Source: Streptomyces sp. NBC_01217 (GTDB lineage Bacteria > Actinomycetota > Actinomycetes > Streptomycetales > Streptomycetaceae). From it: a stretch of DNA of 64,000 nucleotides. The notes under the pieces were generated by a model, which saw only the letters and a program-made list of their open reading frames with translations, searched no databases and was not told where the DNA came from. The position numbers and the translations under genes are program-made. Positions within the stretch are counted from its first letter, which is position 1. Each line of letters starts with the position of its first letter. Positions 8,254 to 16,131 of the stretch are shown in pieces. The stretch spans positions 868,001 to 932,000 of the forward strand of contig NZ_CP108538.1 of the NCBI RefSeq assembly GCF_035994185.1, given 5' to 3'.

Positions 8254-10230
8254 ATGGCTGAGATATCGGTCGCCGTGATCGGCGCGGGTCCCCGCGGACT
8301 TTCCGTCGTGGAGCGGCTCTGCGCCAACGCGCCCGTCGTCGCCGGGGACGCGCGCTGTGTCATCCATGTGATCGACCCGTATCCGGCCGGGGCCGGCCGG
8401 GTCTGGCGTACGGATCAGTCCGGCGAGCTGCTGATGAATACCGTGGCATCCCAGATCACGATCTTTCCCGACGCGAGTGTCGGTTGCGAAGGGCCGATTC
8501 TGGAGGGCCCGAGTCTGTACGAATGGGCGGGCTTTCTCGTCCTGATGGAGTGGCTCGACGACATTCCCGCCGATGTGCTGCGGGAGGCGGAGCGCCTGGG
8601 CCCCAACACCTATCCGTCCCGCGCCTTCTACGGCCACTATCTGCGCTGGGCGTTCCGGTTCGTGTGCCACACCGCCCCGCCCGGGGTGTCCCTCGATGTC
8701 CGCCGGGCGACCGCGGTGGCGATCACGGACCGCGACGACGGCCGCCAGGACATCGTGCTGGACGACGGCGAGCCGATCACCGGCGTCGACGCGGTCATCA
8801 TGGCGCAGGGCCACTGCGACATGGATCCGGGTGCCGAGGTACGGGGTCTGGCCGGGCACGCCCGTAAACACCGGCGCGTCTACATCCCGCCCGCGAACCC
8901 GGCCGATGTCGATCTGCGCGCCATCGGCGCGGGGGACCTCGTCGCGCTGCGCGGCCTGGGCCTCAACTTCTTCGACTACATGGCCCTGTTGACGTCCGGG
9001 CGCGGTGGTTCCTTCCATCCCTGGAACGGCAGACTCCTCTACGAGCCGTCGGGCGAGGAGCCGCGCCTGCTGGCGGGTTCGCGCCGCGGTATCCCGTACC
9101 ACGCCAGGGGCGAGAACGAGAAGGGTGTGTCCGAGCGCCACGAGCCGCTGTTCCTGACCCCGGATGTGCTCGCCGCCCTGCGCAAGGCGGCGGACGCGGG
9201 CGCACCGGCCCACTTCCGGCAGCAGGTGTGGCCGCTGGTGACCAAGGAGGTGGAGAGCGTCTACTACGCGGCGCTGCTGACCGAACGCAGCCGCCCCGGC
9301 ACGGCCGTCGACTTCCTCTCCCGGTACGCCAAGACCGTCCTGGCCGGCGGCGGCGAGAGCGACGAGGACAGGCTGCTGCGCGAGTTCGGACTCGGCCCCG
9401 AGGACCGGTGGGACTGGGAGTCGGTCAACAGGCCCTACTCCCCCGGCTCCTTCTCGGGGATCGCCGGGTTCAACGCGTGGCTGCTCGACTATCTGCCGCG
9501 GGACGTGGCGCACGCGGCGCGCGGCAATGTCTCCGACCCGGTCAAGAGCGCCCTCGACGTGCTGCGCGATCTGCGCAACGAGATCCGGCTCGTGGTCGAT
9601 CACGGCGGGATCAGCGGGAGTTCGTACCGGGCCGATCTCGATGCCTGGTACACCCCCATGAACGCCTTCCTCTCCATCGGACCGCCGGTCGGCCGGATCC
9701 AGGAGATGATCGCCCTGATCGAGGCGGGAGTCCTGCTGCTCGTCGGCCCGGGCATGTCGGTGACCGCCGACGCCGACAGCGGCCGCTTCGGCATCGGATC
9801 CGAGCTGACCGGCGACCGCCCGATCCTGGTGGACGCGCTGGTCGAGGCCCGCCTTCCCGACGCGGACATCCGGCACACCCGGGATCCGCTCGTGCGGTCC
9901 ATGCTCACCCGCGGCCAGTGCCGCCCCTATGTCATCGCCGACCCGGCAGGGCCCGGCTACCGGACGGGCGGCCTGGCGGTGAGCCCGGCTCCGTACCACG
10001 TACTGGATGTCCGAGGCCGCCCCCACCCCGCGCGCTTCGCGTACGGCGTGCCGACCGAGCACGTGCACTGGGTCACGGCCGCCGGGGTCCGCCCGGGGGT
10101 GAACTCCGTGATTCTCGGCGACTCCGACGCCATGGCCAGGGCCGCGCTCTCGGTGCGCGGTCCGCAGGGGTCCGCGGCCGCCGGATCCCCGCGCTCCTTT
10201 GCTGCTCAGGAGAGGAACCGATCGTCATGA
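8254..10230 (+). CDS. FAD/NAD(P)-binding protein, probable CreE/FzmM-type aspartate N-oxygenase (nitrosuccinate synthase)
   Basis: 658 residues. The N-terminus AVIGAGPRGLSVVERL is a dinucleotide-binding GxGxxG motif of the NAD_binding_9 type, followed by HVIDPYPAGAGRVW. A second nucleotide-binding region lies around GVDAVIMAQGHCD (about residue 180). Known family members in diazo and hydrazide pathways (CreE of cremeomycin, FzmM of fosfazinomycin) are FAD monooxygenases of this size and annotation that oxidise L-aspartate through three steps to nitrosuccinate. The assignment rests on architecture plus the directly coupled lyase gene: its TGA overlaps the lyase ATG (ATGA). Cytoplasmic. Alternative: another amine or ornithine-type N-hydroxylase of the same superfamily. 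Confidence 0.72.
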   Translation: MAEISVAVIGAGPRGLSVVERLCANAPVVAGDARCVIHVIDPYPAGAGRVWRTDQSGELLMNTVASQITIFPDASVGCEGPILEGPSLYEWAGFLVLMEWLDDIPADVLREAERLGPNTYPSRAFYGHYLRWAFRFVCHTAPPGVSLDVRRATAVAITDRDDGRQDIVLDDGEPITGVDAVIMAQGHCDMDPGAEVRGLAGHARKHRRVYIPPANPADVDLRAIGAGDLVALRGLGLNFFDYMALLTSGRGGSFHPWNGRLLYEPSGEEPRLLAGSRRGIPYHARGENEKGVSERHEPLFLTPDVLAALRKAADAGAPAHFRQQVWPLVTKEVESVYYAALLTERSRPGTAVDFLSRYAKTVLAGGGESDEDRLLREFGLGPEDRWDWESVNRPYSPGSFSGIAGFNAWLLDYLPRDVAHAARGNVSDPVKSALDVLRDLRNEIRLVVDHGGISGSSYRADLDAWYTPMNAFLSIGPPVGRIQEMIALIEAGVLLLVGPGMSVTADADSGRFGIGSELTGDRPILVDALVEARLPDADIRHTRDPLVRSMLTRGQCRPYVIADPAGPGYRTGGLAVSPAPYHVLDVRGRPHPARFAYGVPTEHVHWVTAAGVRPGVNSVILGDSDAMARAALSVRGPQGSAAAGSPRSFAAQERNRSS

Positions 10231-11660
10231 CCGAGCACCCACCAGGAACCGACACCGGCCTGCTGTCCACGGTCCGGGCCGGCACCCCGGTCGAGGCCGC
10301 GGTCTCGGACGAGGCCTGGCTGCAGGCGATGCTCGACGCCGAGGCCGCGCTGGCGAGGGCCCAGGCCCGGCTGGGTTTCGTCCCCGCGCGTTCGGCCGAG
10401 GCGATCACCGAGGTCACCCGTGATGCACGGCTGGATCCGGTGTCGCTGGCCCGCCGGGCGCGGAACGCCGCGAACCCCGTGGTGGCGCTGGTGGCGGATC
10501 TGACCGAGCGAGTGGCGGCGTACGCCCCCGAAGCGGCCGACCACGTCCACCGCGGCAGCACCAGCCAGGACATCATGGACACCGCCGCGATGCTGGTCAG
10601 TGGCCGGGCGATCGCCCTGATCCGGGCGGATCTGCGCCGGGTGGTCACGGCGCTCGCCGGCCTCGCGGCCGAGCACCGCGACACCGTGATGCCGGCCCGT
10701 ACGCTCGCCCAGCACGCCGTGCCGACCACCTTCGGGCTGAAGGCCGCGGGCTGGCTGTACGCCGTCGACGACGCCGAGCGCGGGCTGTCCGCGACGGCTT
10801 CGGCACTTCCGGCCCAGCTGGGAGGTGCGGCGGGGACGTTGTCGGCGTACCACGAGTTCGCCCTCGCCGACGGGGTGCGGGGAGCGGTGGACGAGCCCGC
10901 GGCGCTGGCTCTCGTCGGTGTCTTCGCCGAGGAACTGGGTCTGGCCGAGCCGCTGCTGCCCTGGCACACCTCGCGCGCCCCGTTCGTGGCTCTGAGCCAT
11001 GAACTCGCCGTTGTGGCAGGCGTGTTGGGGAAGTTCGGGCTCGATGTCCGGAACATGACGCGCACCGAGGTCGGGGAGGGGCTCGAACCGGGGGGCGAGG
11101 GCCGGGGCGCCTCGTCGGCCATGCCGCAGAAGCGCAATCCGGTTCTCGCCTCACTGCTGGTGTCGGCCGCGGTCCAGGTTCCGGGGTATGCCTCGGTACT
11201 GGCCCAGTGCATGCTCGCGGAGGACGAGCGGCCGGGTGGCGCCTGGCAGGCGGAGTGGCAGCCGCTGCGCGAGGTGCTGCGGCTGACCGGGGGTGCCGCG
11301 CGGACCGCGGCGGAACTGGCCGAGGGGCTGGTGCCGTTGCCGCACCGGATGTGGGCCAATGCGGTGGCGACCGAGGGGCAGATCGTGGCCGAGCGGCTGG
11401 CGGTCCGGCTCACGGCGTCGCTGGGCCGGGTCCGTGCCAAACAGTGCGTCACGCGCATCGCTCTGAGGGCGTCCGCGGAGGGTGTCCCCTTCGCCGAAGC
11501 GGTGGCGGGCGACCCGGAGCTGGGGAAGCTGCTCGCCGGGCATCCGCTGGAGGAGCTGCTCGATCCGCGGCAGTACCTGGGGGTGGCGGGCGTGCTCGTC
11601 GACCGCACGCTCCGGCACGTGGCGCGGACACCGGCCGCCGAGGGCGGTCCCGATGAGTGA
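10227..11660 (+). CDS. fumarase/aspartase-superfamily lyase, probable CreD/FzmL-type nitrosuccinate lyase
   Basis: 477 residues when started at the ATG overlapping the previous stop. Superfamily motifs are present: HRGSTSQDIMDTA near residues 108-120, AQHAVPTTFG near 161-170 with the catalytic-region His, and the signature loop GASSAMPQKRNP near 294-305 that holds the catalytic serine. The overall type is the 3-carboxy-cis,cis-muconate cycloisomerase/adenylosuccinate lyase branch, which includes nitrosuccinate lyase CreD. With the preceding oxygenase it would release nitrous acid plus fumarate from nitrosuccinate. An open frame continues upstream inside the oxygenase gene but has no family similarity, so the upstream extension is rejected. 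Ends overlapping the next gene by 8 bases. Confidence 0.8.
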   Translation: MTEHPPGTDTGLLSTVRAGTPVEAAVSDEAWLQAMLDAEAALARAQARLGFVPARSAEAITEVTRDARLDPVSLARRARNAANPVVALVADLTERVAAYAPEAADHVHRGSTSQDIMDTAAMLVSGRAIALIRADLRRVVTALAGLAAEHRDTVMPARTLAQHAVPTTFGLKAAGWLYAVDDAERGLSATASALPAQLGGAAGTLSAYHEFALADGVRGAVDEPAALALVGVFAEELGLAEPLLPWHTSRAPFVALSHELAVVAGVLGKFGLDVRNMTRTEVGEGLEPGGEGRGASSAMPQKRNPVLASLLVSAAVQVPGYASVLAQCMLAEDERPGGAWQAEWQPLREVLRLTGGAARTAAELAEGLVPLPHRMWANAVATEGQIVAERLAVRLTASLGRVRAKQCVTRIALRASAEGVPFAEAVAGDPELGKLLAGHPLEELLDPRQYLGVAGVLVDRTLRHVARTPAAEGGPDE

Positions 11661-12489
11661 ACCGCGTTGGATCCAGGCCGGATTCACCTCCCGGGAGGGC
11701 GCCGACACACTGCTCACGGCGGTGGTGGGCCCGCTCGTCGCCGAGCTGGGCCACGACTGGTACTTCCGCCGCGGCGAGGGGGACGAAGCGCAAGTCCTGC
11801 TGCATGTACGGGTCCTGGGCCGCCGGGACGAGGACGACGTACGCCGCCTGGTGCGCAGCCGGGCGGAGACACCCGTTCGATTCGCACCGGACGACGGGGA
11901 GTTGCGGCGGTACGGAGACGGGGCGGCGCTGGCCGCGATCGAGCGGCACCTCGTCGAGTCGAGCGGGATCGCGCTCGACCTGCTCGCCCCGGGCAGGTCG
12001 GCGGGTGAGCGGCACACGGCCGCGTTCTGTCTGATCCTCTCGGCCTGGCTGGCCGGTACGCACGGCGTGCGGGAACTGGACAGAGCCATCGACAAGGGCG
12101 GGGCGCCCGGCTTCGGGGCGGACGGGTCCGAAGAGCGGTATCTGCGCCGGCGCTCCACGCTCGACCGGATCGCCTCCCGTGTCCGCCCCCTCGCCTCGGC
12201 CGCGGACGGCGCAGTGGGGAGCACCGGCCCCGTGGCGCGGTGGGCGGCCTCGGTCACGGCGCTGCGGGCGGCGCTCGCCGACGAGGCGGCAGCGGGCCGC
12301 TTCACCCCGTCGGCCAGGGGATGGCGGGGGCCGTACGGGATCGCCGGCGTTCGCAATGTGCTGACGGAGGTGGACCGCTGTGCCCATCTGATCTGCAACC
12401 GCATCGGCGTACCGGCGGAGCACGAGGCCCGGGTACGCCACCAGGCGGCGCGAACGGTGCAGGAGATGGCCCGGTCAGCCGTTCACTGA
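11653..12489 (+). CDS. stand-alone SpaB_C / thiopeptide-type bacteriocin biosynthesis domain protein
   Basis: 278 residues. It opens with W-I-Q-A-G-F and continues with DWYFRRGEGDEAQVLLHVRV and a RYGDGAALAAIERHL segment followed by SSGIALDLL, and ends with ICNRIGVPAEHE; this order matches the lantibiotic dehydratase C-terminal domain (SpaB_C). In RiPP pathways this domain eliminates glutamate from glutamylated Ser/Thr, and stand-alone relatives such as TclM and TbtC form the thiopeptide pyridine ring. No LanB N-terminal domain and no precursor peptide gene were found here. The ATG overlaps the lyase stop by 8 bases, so it is translationally coupled to the nitrite module. Its substrate is unknown. 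Confidence 0.75.
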   Translation: MSEPRWIQAGFTSREGADTLLTAVVGPLVAELGHDWYFRRGEGDEAQVLLHVRVLGRRDEDDVRRLVRSRAETPVRFAPDDGELRRYGDGAALAAIERHLVESSGIALDLLAPGRSAGERHTAAFCLILSAWLAGTHGVRELDRAIDKGGAPGFGADGSEERYLRRRSTLDRIASRVRPLASAADGAVGSTGPVARWAASVTALRAALADEAAAGRFTPSARGWRGPYGIAGVRNVLTEVDRCAHLICNRIGVPAEHEARVRHQAARTVQEMARSAVH

Positions 12490-12513
12490 CCGGCTGCCGG
12501 GCCCGCCCGGGCG

Positions 12514-13557
12514 TCACATCCTGAGCACCACTTTGCCCACCTGGTCGGACTTGTCGAGGAAGTCCAGGGCGTCCCGCACCTCGGCGAAGGGGTAGGTCCG
12601 GGCCACCACGGGCCGCAGCCCCTGCCCCGCTGCCCGCACCAGATCCCCGAACTCCTCCGCGTTGCCCGCAGTCGACCCGAGGATCTCCAGCTGGCGCACG
12701 AACACCCGGGGCAGACTGACCGGTGTGACCAGGCCGCTCGTCGCACCACAGGTCACCACGCGCCCGCCGAAGGCGGCCGAGCGCAGCGACTCGTCGAAGG
12801 TGGCCGCACCCACATGCTCGAAGACGACGTCGGCGCCGTGTCCGTCGGTCACGTCGAGCACCGAGCGGGAGAAGCCCGACGAGCTGAACACATCGCTGGC
12901 GCCGAGCGCCAGGAGCTGCGGTTCCTTCTCCTTCGCCCGGGTCGTGGCGATGACCCGCGCGCCCAGATGTTTCCCGATCAGTACGGCCGCGGTGCCCACG
13001 GCGCCGCTGCCGCCGATGACCAGGAGGGTCTCCCCGGCCTTCAGCCGCGCGCGGGTGACGATCATCCGCCATGCCGTCAGATAGGCCAGTGGCAGGGCGG
13101 CGGCCTCCTCCCAGCTGAGTTCCGCCGGCTTGCGGTGGAGGCTGTGCGAGGGCAGGCGCACCAGCTCGCAGGCCGCTCCGTCGGAGTGCTCGCCCAGCAC
13201 GGCGAACCTGCTGCAGCGCACCTGCTGCCCGTTGCGGCAGTGCTCGCAACTCCAGCAGGCCGCCACCGGGTAGAACAGCACCTCGTCGCCCGCCGCCCAC
13301 TCGTCACAGCCGCTGGCCTCCACCACGCCCGCGCCGTCCGCGGCGATCACCCGCGGCGGCTCGACGCGCTGGGCGCCGGTGACCACCCACAGGTCGAGGT
13401 GGTTGAGACCGGCGGCCCTGACCCTCACGGTCACCTGGCCGGGCTGCGGGTCCAAGACGGCGCGGCGGCGAAGCCGCACGCCCGCGGGACCGATCGGCTC
13501 CTCCCATACCGCGCATTGCCCCTGACTCACGATCAACGGTGTCTGCATCCGGCTCAC
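12514..13557 (-). CDS. zinc-type alcohol dehydrogenase / quinone oxidoreductase (MDR family)
   Basis: 347 residues of the medium-chain dehydrogenase fold. The N-terminal domain has AAGLNHLDLWVVTGAQ and a cluster of cysteines (CWSCEHCRNGQQVRC) that fits the structural zinc lobe. The cofactor domain contains LLVIGGSGAVGTAAVLIGKHLGA, the GxGxxG-type NADPH site. It is the last gene of the leftward NRPS operon, 15 bases after the SagB-type oxidase. It likely oxidises an alcohol or reduces an enone or carbonyl during tailoring. GTG/ATG alternatives within the first four residues do not affect the assignment. It converges on the SpaB_C gene. Confidence 0.88.
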   Translation of the reverse strand: MSRMQTPLIVSQGQCAVWEEPIGPAGVRLRRRAVLDPQPGQVTVRVRAAGLNHLDLWVVTGAQRVEPPRVIAADGAGVVEASGCDEWAAGDEVLFYPVAACWSCEHCRNGQQVRCSRFAVLGEHSDGAACELVRLPSHSLHRKPAELSWEEAAALPLAYLTAWRMIVTRARLKAGETLLVIGGSGAVGTAAVLIGKHLGARVIATTRAKEKEPQLLALGASDVFSSSGFSRSVLDVTDGHGADVVFEHVGAATFDESLRSAAFGGRVVTCGATSGLVTPVSLPRVFVRQLEILGSTAGNAEEFGDLVRAAGQGLRPVVARTYPFAEVRDALDFLDKSDQVGKVVLRM

Positions 13558-13572
13558 TCTCCTGATCGGCGC

Positions 13573-14871
13573 TCACATGGATCTCGTCGTCGGGCGGCTG
13601 CCGAGCATGAACTCGCCGACGCTCGCCTCGGTGTACGGGTCGAGCCCGGTGGCCCGTGCGAAGGCCCCGGAGTCCCCGGTCCCCAGGGCGCAGGGCGCCA
13701 GCCCCATGGCCGTCGCGACGGTGTACATCGTCTGGAACAGGACCCCGGTGTGCTTCATGATCAGCGCGTACGGCATGCCTTCGTAGGACCGCATCAGGCG
13801 GCCGAACCGGGCTGCCACCACCAGCAGGGTCTGCGGCTGCTGCTCCTGGTCGGCGAGTGTGGCCGCCAGCGCGAGCAGGCGCCGCACCTCGGGCGTCCGT
13901 CCGCAGACCCGCTCCAGCCGATGGCCCTGCGGGTCGTAGTGGTACAGCGCGGGAGCGATCCCGGCGACATTTCTCACCACCGGGTAGAGCTCCAGCTCGT
14001 ATCCCGAGCCGCCCGCCGGATAGGGCCGGCTGACGTACTCGACACCGCGCAGCTCCGCCTTCCAGCGGTTGCGGCAGCAGCGGAAGAGGAACTCCCCCAG
14101 TTGCTCGGCCGTGAGCGGGGAGGTGTCGTCGTGGGTGCGGATCGTTCTGCGCGTCTCCAGGACGGCGGTCAGGCTCGGGTCGGTGGAGCGGAGCCTGCCG
14201 AGGTCGGGGCGGTGGAGATCGATGCCCGGGCCGGGGAAGGGCGGGTGCTGGGCGGGGAGCGGCCCGAATACGCCCTGTGCCCAGTCGGTCCTTCCGAAGC
14301 CGCCGCCCGCCCGCCGCCCGGACATCCTGGTGCGGCTGTGGAACCACAGCTCGTGCGGGGCCCATTGCCGTAACTCCGGTTCCCTCTCCTCGGCGTCGTC
14401 CGTCGCGGGGACGGCCAGTCCGGCCCACCACAGATCCCGCCCCACCCGGTCTGCGGCCGCGTCCGGCAGGTGGCCGGGAGACGTTTCGCCGGCGCCGGTC
14501 AGCGCGCCGAGGAGCGCCGGGTCCCGCAGCCGCACGTCGCACCAGGCGCGCGGGGACTCGATGACGAGCCCGCCCCGGCCTCGGCGGATCACCGCGAACC
14601 GGGACAGCACGAGGCCGTCGGGCGGGGCCGTGTCCGGCCGTTTTGGAGGGCGGGTGTGGGGCAGGAGCGTGTAGAGCGGCACCTTGTCGTCGAGGTGGAC
14701 CGTCATCGACAGCCGGCCCGCCGCCCACAGGCGCTCCACCGCGCCGCGCGGCTTCCCGCCCGGTTCCGGTCCTGACCGGCCCTCCGCCCGCGTCCCGTCC
14801 GGTACGGCGGGACCGGGACGCACCCGGAAGACCTCCCTGACCGGCGGACCTCCGTACTCCTGCCCGCTCAT
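13573..14871 (-). CDS. SagB-type dehydrogenase (nitroreductase-fold thiazoline/oxazoline oxidase)
   Basis: 432 residues. The C-terminal half is a nitroreductase fold: TRRTIRTHDDTSPLTAEQLGEF near the start of the domain, VSRPYPAGGSGYELELYP in the middle, GVLFQTMYTVATAMGLAPCALG near the end. The N-terminal part (ALSRFAVIRRGRGG-like region through DPALLGAL) matches the extra domain of SagB/McbC-like FMN oxidases. These enzymes aromatise azolines to azoles. Together with the Cy domain and Cys-specific A domain encoded upstream in the same operon, oxidation of a thiazoline to a thiazole is the natural assignment. It starts 3 bases after the RidA stop. Whether it acts on carrier-bound intermediate or free product is open. 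Confidence 0.82.
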   Translation of the reverse strand: MSGQEYGGPPVREVFRVRPGPAVPDGTRAEGRSGPEPGGKPRGAVERLWAAGRLSMTVHLDDKVPLYTLLPHTRPPKRPDTAPPDGLVLSRFAVIRRGRGGLVIESPRAWCDVRLRDPALLGALTGAGETSPGHLPDAAADRVGRDLWWAGLAVPATDDAEEREPELRQWAPHELWFHSRTRMSGRRAGGGFGRTDWAQGVFGPLPAQHPPFPGPGIDLHRPDLGRLRSTDPSLTAVLETRRTIRTHDDTSPLTAEQLGEFLFRCCRNRWKAELRGVEYVSRPYPAGGSGYELELYPVVRNVAGIAPALYHYDPQGHRLERVCGRTPEVRRLLALAATLADQEQQPQTLLVVAARFGRLMRSYEGMPYALIMKHTGVLFQTMYTVATAMGLAPCALGTGDSGAFARATGLDPYTEASVGEFMLGSRPTTRSM

Positions 14872-14874
14872 CCG

Positions 14875-15270
14875 TCAGCTCACGGCCGTGGCCTCGAGCT
14901 CCACCAGCAGCTCCGGGAACGCCAGCCCGGAGACCTGGAGCAGCGATCCCGGCGGCGCGGCGTCGACCGCTTCGAGGCGCTTGCCCATGACGCTCACATG
15001 CTCCAGGAAGAGCTCCATGTCCGTGGTGTACATGTTGAGCCGTACGACGTTGGTGAGGTCCATCCCGGCCTTGGCGAGCACCGCTTCGACGTTGTCGAGC
15101 GCCTGGCCGATCTGCCGCGCCATGTCACCGGCGTGCGCCACCTCACCGTCGCCGTCGAGCGACGTCTGACCCGCGCAGACGAGCATACGTGTGTGTTCCT
15201 CCACGACTTCGCCCTGGTTGAAACCGAACTTGAGCGACCATTCCCAGGGGTTCACGGCGGAGCGCTTCAT
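14875..15270 (-). CDS. RidA family (YjgF/YER057c/UK114) protein
   Basis: About 131 residues, the family length. Conserved elements are GQTSLDGDGEVAHAGDMARQIGQALDN, the NVVRLNMYTTD strand with the arginine that binds substrate carboxylates, and the C-terminal QVSGLAFPELLVELEATA. RidA proteins hydrolyse reactive imine/enamine intermediates to ketones; cluster-encoded members can also catalyse C-N chemistry. The ATG at 15270 (MKRSAVNPW) is chosen because AAGGGA lies 9 bases upstream; an earlier ATG at 15309 would add a Met/His-rich 13-residue leader without family similarity. It sits between the hydrolase and the SagB-type oxidase in the operon. Confidence 0.88.
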   Translation of the reverse strand: MKRSAVNPWEWSLKFGFNQGEVVEEHTRMLVCAGQTSLDGDGEVAHAGDMARQIGQALDNVEAVLAKAGMDLTNVVRLNMYTTDMELFLEHVSVMGKRLEAVDAAPPGSLLQVSGLAFPELLVELEATAVS

Positions 15271-15324
15271 GTTTTCCATTCCCTTCATGTCATGCATGTC
15301 ATGGTTCATTGACGGGGCATCAGG

Positions 15325-16131
15325 TCATTGCGGGAGAAAGCCCAGCACGGTGTCGAGGAACAGCCGGGGGGCCGTGTCCATGGCCCGGTGCGCCTGGCCC
15401 GCGAGGACCTCCACCCGGGAGTCCGCCAGCAGTTCGCCGACCGCGTCGACCGCCTGACGCAGCTCCGGAGGGCTGTCGCCGCCGGCCAGCAGCAGGGCGG
15501 GGAGCGTCACGTCCCGGAATCGGTCCGGCTCGATGACGTAGCGCCGCGAGGCCTCTATCTCGCGGGCCAGGGTCCGTGCCAGCGGCGCCCGCTCGCAAAA
15601 TGCCGGGATACGGACCAGGACATCCACTTCGCGCCGGCTCACGCCCGCCACCTCGACGAGGAACAGGCCGAGTGCGCGGACCTCGTCGCCCGCGTCGATC
15701 AGTTCGGTCAACCGCGTGTCCAGGCCGGACAGATCGCGGCTGCCGTCGACAGGTATCGGGGGCTCGTAGAGGATCACCCGGCCGATTCCCTTGGTGAGTG
15801 TCGTCGCCTCCAGGGCGCAGATCGCTCCGTAGGAGTGGGCCAGGAGGTCGGCTCCGGGGCCGGCCCGGTCGATCACGGCGGCGATGTCCCGCGCCTCGTC
15901 GCGCAGGGTGTAGGAGTCCGCGTCGCCGCTGGCCGTGCGGCCCCGGCGGTCGATGGCGTACACCGTGAACCTGTCGCTCAGGCGCGCCACGACGGGTCGC
16001 CATCTGCTGTGGTCCTCGCCGCTGCCGTGCACCAGGACCAGGGGCGGTCCGGTGCCCGAGCGCCAGCAGGCGATCGGGACTCCGTCGGCCGATTCGACGA
16101 CTTCGAGGTGCTCCGCCGCGGTGGTTGTCAT
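15325..16131 (-). CDS. alpha/beta hydrolase
   Basis: 268 residues. The fold shows PLVLVHGSGEDHSRWRPV (oxyanion-hole HG), the nucleophile elbow AHSYGAICALE (Ser in HSYG), DAGDEV-type loops and a C-terminal GQAHRAMDTAP with the likely catalytic His. The ATG overlaps the TGA of the NRPS gene upstream (ATGA), so the two are translationally coupled. Roles consistent with context are a type II editing thioesterase-like function, hydrolysis of an ester or amide during maturation, or product activation. It lacks features that would separate these. Confidence 0.85.
   Translation of the reverse strand: MTTTAAEHLEVVESADGVPIACWRSGTGPPLVLVHGSGEDHSRWRPVVARLSDRFTVYAIDRRGRTASGDADSYTLRDEARDIAAVIDRAGPGADLLAHSYGAICALEATTLTKGIGRVILYEPPIPVDGSRDLSGLDTRLTELIDAGDEVRALGLFLVEVAGVSRREVDVLVRIPAFCERAPLARTLAREIEASRRYVIEPDRFRDVTLPALLLAGGDSPPELRQAVDAVGELLADSRVEVLAGQAHRAMDTAPRLFLDTVLGFLPQ

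Noticed and set aside
9228..10226. Upstream in-frame extension of the lyase gene
   Set aside because: It lies inside the oxygenase gene in another frame and has low-complexity Arg/Gly/Pro composition; the ATG at 10227 starts the family sequence.
12490..12513. Small hairpin between the convergent ends of the two cluster operons
   Set aside because: CCGGGC and GCCCGG lie only two bases apart, giving a short effective stem; too weak to list as a terminator.
6585..15270. A RiPP (thiopeptide or lanthipeptide) cluster, suggested by the SpaB_C and SagB-type proteins
   Set aside because: No precursor peptide, LanB N-terminal domain, YcaO or leader peptidase gene was found; the NRPS, MbtH and carrier proteins dominate.
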